From NCBI RefSeq assembly GCF_028807635.1, contig NZ_JARBAX010000001.1:1439001-1503000 (forward strand): DNA of 64,000 nt, read 5' to 3'. Below the pieces are notes generated by a model. It had not been told where the DNA came from, ran no database searches, and saw nothing but the letters and a program-made list of their open reading frames with translations. Source of the DNA: Streptomyces spiramyceticus. Lineage in GTDB: Bacteria > Actinomycetota > Actinomycetes > Streptomycetales > Streptomycetaceae. This document shows positions 59,041-64,000 of the stretch, piece by piece (the stretch's first letter is position 1; every line of letters begins with the position of its first letter). Position numbers and translations under genes: made by a program.

Positions 59041-60036
59041 ATGAGCAGGCTGAGGCTGAGGCGGCTGGCGACCGGGATCGCGACGGCGGCGGCGCTGTCG
59101 ATGACGGCGAGCGGGTGCATGACGGTGCACGGCGAGCTGGAGGTCGTGCCGTCGGCGACGAAGTCTGAGGCCGCGCAGGCACTCAAGGACTTCACGGCGG
59201 CGTACAACGAGGCCGACAAGGCGTACGATCCGGCCCTCGACGCGGGCCGGGTCACCGGCGCGCTCGGCGCGATAAACCAGGCCGGCCTCAAGGCCCGGCA
59301 GGCGCAGAGCCCGCAGGGGAATCCTCGGCACAAGCCGCTGGAGCTGACGGACGCGAAGTTCTCCATCCCCAAGAAGCAGGGCTGGCCCCGGTGGTTCGTC
59401 GCGGACACCGACAGCAACCGCGACCAGGACAGCGGGCGCCGCGACACCCGTTGGCTGATGGTGTTCGTACGCGGCGGAGCCGACCAGTTGTGGGAGGTCT
59501 CGCATCTGTGGGTCCTGCGGCCGGACGAGATGCCCGACTTCAAGAAGGACAAGGACGGCTTCGCCGAGCCGGTCGAACCGGACGCCCCCGCTCTCGCGGT
59601 GGCCCCGAAGGATCTGAGCAAGCAGTACGCGTCGTACTTGCAGGACGGTGAGCCCGTGAACTTCGCCCCGGGGTCGCACACTTCGGCCCTGCGGCAGGCA
59701 CGCAAGAGCGTCGCGCGGCAGCCCGGGCGGACCGTCCAGTACCTCGACCGGCGGCTGGACACCGGGGCGTTCGCGCCGCTCGGGCTCGTCGACAAGGACG
59801 GTGGGGCGACGGTCTTCTTCGCCACGCGGCAGTTCGAACAGCAGACCGTGGCCCAGGGCGTGCGGCTGGACCTCAACGCCGATGTGCGGGCGCTGATCAC
59901 CGGCACCGCGAAGACCAAGCTCACCAAGGAGCGGGTCTCCAGTCAGGTGGTGCGGGTCCCGGTCAAGGGCGAGGGCGAGCAGCAGGTCACGGTGCTCGCC
60001 AGGATTCAGGGGCTCACGGCCGCGCAGGGTTCGTAA
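59041..60036 (+). CDS. Secreted lipoprotein, unknown function
   Basis: 331 residues. The signal peptide ends in lipobox ASGC (Cys26). The mature part is a soluble alpha/beta region with a WPRWFVADTDS segment and a WLMVFVRGGADQLWEV strand; no cofactor motif was recognised. AGAAGG lies upstream of ATG 59041. It may have belonged to the decayed iron cluster or be unrelated. Confidence 0.8.
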   Translation: MSRLRLRRLATGIATAAALSMTASGCMTVHGELEVVPSATKSEAAQALKDFTAAYNEADKAYDPALDAGRVTGALGAINQAGLKARQAQSPQGNPRHKPLELTDAKFSIPKKQGWPRWFVADTDSNRDQDSGRRDTRWLMVFVRGGADQLWEVSHLWVLRPDEMPDFKKDKDGFAEPVEPDAPALAVAPKDLSKQYASYLQDGEPVNFAPGSHTSALRQARKSVARQPGRTVQYLDRRLDTGAFAPLGLVDKDGGATVFFATRQFEQQTVAQGVRLDLNADVRALITGTAKTKLTKERVSSQVVRVPVKGEGEQQVTVLARIQGLTAAQGS

Positions 60037-60094
60037 CGAGGGGTTCGTACGAGTACAGGGAGCTCTCCGGAGAACTCTCCGCCGAGCGTGCTTT

Positions 60095-60859
60095 TCAGCG
60101 GCCCAGTGGCCAGGCCACCGCGTGGTGGTCGTCCGGGTCGTCCTCGCCGACGTACCGCGCGCAGGCGTCGGTCAGGGTCTCCAGGAGCGTCAGCGGGTCG
60201 GGCAGCGGGTGTTCGAGGCCGCGGACCCAGCTCACCTCACGCTCGCCGGGCAGTTGCGCGGGCGGTACGAGTACGTAACTGCCGCGGCAGTGCCAGCGCA
60301 GGCCGGGATGCTCGTCCATGGTCTCGGGGTGGCAGTCCAGCTCGCACGGCCACCACTCGTCCTCGTCGTCCGGGGTGCCACGGGTGGCGGTGAAGAAGAG
60401 CAGACGGGCGTCGCTGGTGCTGCCGCCGAACTCGGCCACGGGACCGACCTCAACACCGGCTTCGATCAGCCGCTCCAGCGCGCTGAGTCCGGCTTCCAGC
60501 GGTACGTCGAGCACATCGTGGACCATGCCGGTCGCGGTGATGAAGTTGGCCTGCGGCTGACCCTCGACCCAGCGCGTGATCTGCGCGCGGTCGGTGGTCG
60601 ACTGGGTCTGCCAGGCGAAGGAGATGGGGTGCCTGGCCGGGGTGGGACAGCCCACACGGTCGCACGAACACCGGTATCCGACGGGGTGCGCGGCGGGGGC
60701 GAGCGGCAGCCCGGCGGCAGCAGCGGCCAGGAGCAGGGCCTCGCGCCCGGCCTCGGGGGCGTCGGCGGCTTTCGGGCGGCGGCGCAGCCACTGGGGCAGC
60801 CTGCTCTCCAATGTCTGCCTGCTCTCTGTGCCGCGATTGCGGCCGAAATCGGCGCCCAT
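60095..60859 (-). CDS. Stand-alone bifunctional primase/polymerase (prim-pol) domain protein
   Basis: 254 residues. HPVGYRCSCDRVGCPTPARHP and later WVEGQPQANFITATG with VLDVP resemble the N-terminal prim-pol domain of phage and plasmid replication proteins, with a Cys cluster CSCDRVGC. No helicase follows. In Streptomyces such single-domain genes are chromosomal and of unknown role. The start at 60859 has no strong ribosome site. Confidence 0.75.
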   Translation of the reverse strand: MGADFGRNRGTESRQTLESRLPQWLRRRPKAADAPEAGREALLLAAAAAGLPLAPAAHPVGYRCSCDRVGCPTPARHPISFAWQTQSTTDRAQITRWVEGQPQANFITATGMVHDVLDVPLEAGLSALERLIEAGVEVGPVAEFGGSTSDARLLFFTATRGTPDDEDEWWPCELDCHPETMDEHPGLRWHCRGSYVLVPPAQLPGEREVSWVRGLEHPLPDPLTLLETLTDACARYVGEDDPDDHHAVAWPLGR

Positions 60860-61066
60860 TCAACCCCTCACCTCAGCGTTGCGTTCTCCATGCTGCCATC
60901 ATCCTGCGCCTGAGGTGGCCGCAGTCCTCATCCGGGGTACGCGGGCCGATATCACAACGGTGGTTTCGTTGCCGCCTTTGTCCGTATAAGTGGCTCTACG
61001 GCGCTCACTCGCCGTGTTTCATGGGGTGCCGTGCGGTGCCCGTGGGGTTCCGTGAGGGAACTCACC

Positions 61067-61687
61067 TCAGCGTGGCGCGAGGCCGCCCAGCGCGTAGTCG
61101 ACCACGGCGTCGGCGTATTCGTGGGTGAGCGGGCGGGTGCGCAGGAGCCAGCGGTGCGCGAGCGGGCCGACGAGGAGTTCCAGGGCGATGTGCGGGTCGA
61201 TTCCTGCCCGTACGTCGCCGGCTTCCTGCGCCGTGCGGAGGCGCTGGACGTAGAGCTGGAGCTGCGGTTCGAGCAGCTTCTCGACGAACTCGGCGCACAG
61301 CTCCGGGTCGACGATGCCGGCGGCGGTGAGGGCGCGGGTGGGGGCTTCGTACTTCGGGTCGACGAGTTCGTCGACGGTGGCGCGCAAGACCAGCTTGAGG
61401 TCGGCCGCGAGGTCGCCGGTGTCGGGGATCTCGTATCCCTCGGCGCCGGCACCTGCCGCTTCGGCCGCCTGGTTGCCGAGGTCGATGAAGGCTTCGAGCA
61501 GGACGGCGGCCTTGGAGGGCCACCAGCGGTAGATCGTCTGCTTGCCCACGCCCGCGCGGGCGGCGATGCCCTCGATCGTGGTCTTCGCGTAGCCGGTCTC
61601 GCCGACGAGGGAGAGGGCCGCGTCGTAGATCGCGCGGCGGGAGCGCTCGCTGCGGCGGGTGGAGTCGGGGGCCTTGGTGTCTGCCAT
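61067..61687 (-). CDS. TetR-family transcriptional regulator
   Basis: 206 residues. HTH at about 16-62 (ERSRRAIYDAALSLVGETGY, IEGIAARAGVGKQTIYRWWPSK). The C-terminal domain (RALTAAGIVDPELCAEF) resembles the TetR_C_11 type. The target is unknown; the dimethylargininase gene faces it across 165 bases and is a candidate. ATG 61687 is the likely start. Confidence 0.9.
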   Translation of the reverse strand: MADTKAPDSTRRSERSRRAIYDAALSLVGETGYAKTTIEGIAARAGVGKQTIYRWWPSKAAVLLEAFIDLGNQAAEAAGAGAEGYEIPDTGDLAADLKLVLRATVDELVDPKYEAPTRALTAAGIVDPELCAEFVEKLLEPQLQLYVQRLRTAQEAGDVRAGIDPHIALELLVGPLAHRWLLRTRPLTHEYADAVVDYALGGLAPR

Positions 61688-61852
61688 GGGGGCAATCTAG
61701 CAGGCGGGCGAGACGTTGCGTCTCGCTGCGCTGGCCGGGCCGGTCGCTGACCAGTCGGGAACCACCCGATCGGTCCATGTGCCGCAGCTCCGGACGGCGC
61801 ACCATGGCCTCACGCACACTGTGTGCCCCATGCCGCTCGTGAGGAGCCCTCA

Positions 61853-62668
61853 TTGCCTCGTGACGCTTCGCCCCGCCGTTATCTGATGTGCCCCCCGGAG
61901 CACTTCAGGGTGACGTACTCCATCAATCCCTGGATGGATCCCGCGAAACCGGTCGACCTGCCGCTGGCCCTCGCCCAGTGGGAGGACCTGCGCGACCGCT
62001 ACCGGAGCCTCGGCCATACCGTCGAGCTCCTCGACCCCAGGCCCGGACTGCCCGACATGGTGTACGCCGCCAATGGCGCCACCGTCGTCGACGGCCGGGT
62101 GCTGGGCGCCCGGTTCGCCTACGCGGAGCGGACACTTGAGGCCGAGGTACATCTGGAGTGGTTCCGGGCGCACGGTTTCACCGAGATCCATGAGCCCGCG
62201 CACGTCAACGAGGGCGAGGGCGACTTCGCGGTCACCTCGTCCTGGATCCTCGCCGGGCGCGGCTTCCGCTCCAGCCCGCTCTCGCACGACGAGGCGCAGG
62301 AGTTCTTCGGCCGCCCGGTCATCGGCCTGGACCTCGTCGACCCGCGCTACTACCACCTGGACACCGCGCTGGCCGTCCTCGACGACCGTACGGACGAGGT
62401 CATGTACTACCCGGGCGCCTTCTCCCCGGGCAGCCGCGCCGTCCTCGCCCGCCTTTTCCCCGACGCGATCGTCGCGGAAGAGGCGGACGCCGCCGCGCTC
62501 GGGCTCAACGCCGTGAGCGACGGGCGGCATGTGCTGCTGCCGCAGGGTGCGGTCGGGCTCTTCGGGCCGTTGCGGGCGCGGGGGTTCGAGCCGGTCGGGA
62601 TGGATCTCGGGGAGCTGCTCAAGGGAGGCGGCAGCGTGAAGTGCTGCACGCAGGAGCTGCGGGCCTAG
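61853..62668 (+). CDS. ddaH: Dimethylargininase / arginine deiminase-fold amidinotransferase
   Basis: 271 residues. Hydrolyses methylated arginine to citrulline and amine. Motifs: NPWMDPAKPVD, VYAANGATV, NEGEGDF, YYHLDTALAVL (catalytic His) near 167, and VKCCTQELR with the nucleophile Cys264/265 near the end. The start is TTG 61853 with GAGGAG upstream. It converges on the Rsm22 gene with a 4-base overlap and is divergent from a TetR regulator. Confidence 0.92.
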   Translation: MPRDASPRRYLMCPPEHFRVTYSINPWMDPAKPVDLPLALAQWEDLRDRYRSLGHTVELLDPRPGLPDMVYAANGATVVDGRVLGARFAYAERTLEAEVHLEWFRAHGFTEIHEPAHVNEGEGDFAVTSSWILAGRGFRSSPLSHDEAQEFFGRPVIGLDLVDPRYYHLDTALAVLDDRTDEVMYYPGAFSPGSRAVLARLFPDAIVAEEADAAALGLNAVSDGRHVLLPQGAVGLFGPLRARGFEPVGMDLGELLKGGGSVKCCTQELRA

Positions 62669-63720
62669 CTCTCGTCCTGGTGCTGGTCGTCGTGCTGGTT
62701 CTGGTGCTGGTCCTGGTTTGCCGGCGGGGGCGGCCATGCGTCGCCCCAGTCGGTGTCGCGCGCGGCCCTGTAGAGGTCGCCGTGGCGTTTCTTGCTGATC
62801 GTTTCGCGGGTGAGGCCGTCCGTTCTGGTGCACAGCTCCAGGAGGACCATGCCCTTGCGGATCTGCGGTCGGCGGACCACCCGGGCGGCGACGGGGTCCA
62901 CATCCGCGTCGAAGCGGACTGCCGCTACGTAACTGAATTTCTCGTCCTCGTACGGCAGCGAGCCGCCCTTGACCTGGCGGTGCAGGGACGAGCGGCTCAC
63001 CCTGGCCGAGAAGTGGCACCAGTCGGTGCCCTCCTCTATGGGGCAGGTGCCGCTGTGGGGGCAGGGGGCGGCCACGCGCATGCCCGCCTCGATGAGGAGG
63101 TCCCTGGCCTCGATGATGCGGAGGTAGCCGTCGGGGGTGCCGGGTTCGACGACCACTACGGCCTGGGCCGCGCGGGCGGCTTCGGTGACGACTGTGGTGC
63201 GGTCGGCGTCCGTCAATTCCTTGAGGACGTACGAGATGGTGACGAGATCGGTGCTCTCGATGCGGAGCGACGATCCGATGCGAGAGCGCTGCCAGGTGGC
63301 TGCGCGGAGGGCGGGTGAGCCGGAGGCTTCGGCCAGTTCGCGACCGAGGGCGAGGGCGGGTTCCGCCCAGTCCAGGACGGTGCTGGCGGCCGCCTCCTCC
63401 CAGGCCTCCGCCACGGCCCAGCTCGCCGCTCCCGTGCCGCCGCCGACGTCCGTGTGCGTCGCCGGGGTCCAGTCCGGGGCCGCGGCGCGGAGTGCGGCGA
63501 GCGCGGAACGTACCGCCTCGAACGTCGCGGGCATCCGGTACGCGGCGTACGCGGCCACGTCGGAGCGGTCGCGCAGTACGGGGGCGGCGGTGGGGGTGGT
63601 TCCCCGGTAGCTGGTGATCAGCCGCTCGACGGCCTGTGCGGCCTGCTTGGGCGGCAGCCCGTCGAGAAGCCCGGCGAGGGCGGCGCGCAGGGCTTCTGCG
63701 GTGGGGAGGGTGGAGTTCAC
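62665..63720 (-). CDS. Rsm22-family ribosomal small-subunit methyltransferase-like protein
   Basis: 351 residues. A SAM-binding Rossmann motif DVGGGTGAASWAV near 90 is followed by ISYVLKELTDAD. A Cys cluster CPHSGTCP near 222, CHF near 235 and LELCTR near 294 could hold an iron-sulphur cluster, as shown for the mitochondrial METTL17/Rsm22 relatives. It ends in a Gln/His/Asp-rich low-complexity tail. It probably assists small-subunit assembly. The start at 63720 has no clear ribosome site. Confidence 0.88.
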   Translation of the reverse strand: MNSTLPTAEALRAALAGLLDGLPPKQAAQAVERLITSYRGTTPTAAPVLRDRSDVAAYAAYRMPATFEAVRSALAALRAAAPDWTPATHTDVGGGTGAASWAVAEAWEEAAASTVLDWAEPALALGRELAEASGSPALRAATWQRSRIGSSLRIESTDLVTISYVLKELTDADRTTVVTEAARAAQAVVVVEPGTPDGYLRIIEARDLLIEAGMRVAAPCPHSGTCPIEEGTDWCHFSARVSRSSLHRQVKGGSLPYEDEKFSYVAAVRFDADVDPVAARVVRRPQIRKGMVLLELCTRTDGLTRETISKKRHGDLYRAARDTDWGDAWPPPPANQDQHQNQHDDQHQDES

Positions 63721-63854
63721 TGAAGGATTTTAGGCACCTTTGGGGTGAGGTGCGAGCGTGCTCCTGAACTGCTGTGCGGTAAGGGCGAGTTGCTGACAGG
63801 TTGCTACGCTGACGGCCGTTGACGTGACCGTCGGGGGTCGGGGGGACCAGGGAC

Positions 63855-64000
63855 CATGACACAGCGGGTCGTACGCGTGGCCCTGGTGGCAGGTGTGCTC
63901 GTCCTGGCCATGCTGCTCCTGCTGGCCACGTGCGGCGGCACCTCGGGCGAGAAGAAGAAGCCCGGGGCGACGAAGCCCCCGAAGAAGAGCGCGGCGACCT
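63855..64000 (+). CDS. Lipoprotein N-terminus, cut by the window end
   Basis: Only 48 residues are visible. A hydrophobic signal helix ends LLATC (Cys26 as the likely lipidated residue), followed by a Lys/Pro-rich linker (GEKKKPGATKPPKKSAA). The function cannot be inferred from what is present. Confidence 0.7.

Overview
This 64 kb window reads as a chromosomal segment of a Streptomyces or a close relative. G+C is very high, GTG and TTG starts are common, and several promoters look leaderless. The families are typical of the genus: twin maltose regulators, GlnE, a BTAD/NB-ARC regulator, DUF305/DUF3105/DUF6578 proteins, HtaA surface proteins and Rsm22. From memory, the gene order resembles the S. 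coelicolor SCO2226-SCO2256 interval; no search was run.

Layout. 1-15.7 kb is a starch and maltodextrin block. It holds a huge secreted amylase-pullulanase (cut by the left edge), a secreted alpha-amylase, and the malE-malF-malG importer flanked on both sides by an alpha-glucosidase plus LacI-regulator pair, with CTTGC-type operators in the control regions. 15.7-28.7 kb holds a PAP2 membrane enzyme, GlnE, a Tat-exported PIG-L deacetylase, small cytosolic and secreted proteins, a secreted CAP protein next to an ECF sigma factor fused to a membrane segment and its own CAP domain, a GlnA2-type glutamine synthetase and a MerR-like regulator. 28.7-31.1 kb is a cold-shock pair, CspA-like protein and DEAD-box helicase; the helicase ribosome binding site lies in a hairpin. 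31.1-42.8 kb holds small membrane proteins, DUF3105/DUF305, a hydrolase, NAD synthetase, an EEP phosphatase, PanB and a DrrAB-like ABC pair. 42.8-50.8 kb holds the 1164-residue BTAD regulator, a site-2 protease, an F420:NADP oxidoreductase and methionine aminopeptidase. 50.9-59.0 kb is an iron and heme block: heme oxygenase, two HtaA proteins and an HmuTUV importer, with two DmdR/IdeR iron boxes and decayed pieces that look like efeO and efeU. 59.0-64.0 kb holds lipoproteins, a stand-alone prim-pol domain, a TetR regulator, dimethylargininase and an Rsm22-family protein.

Most notable observations: (1) the sigma-zinc finger-TM-CAP fusion beside a paralogous CAP protein; (2) a dispersed GC-rich intergenic repeat with copies near 4.6, 16.9 and 57.7 kb, a segment of which is also read in frame inside the BTAD regulator gene; (3) the mirrored agl-malR modules around malEFG; (4) the hairpin hiding the helicase Shine-Dalgarno; (5) remnants of an elemental-iron uptake operon right after the heme importer. 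All family assignments come from reading the translated sequence. Residue numbers are approximate unless tied to a start codon.
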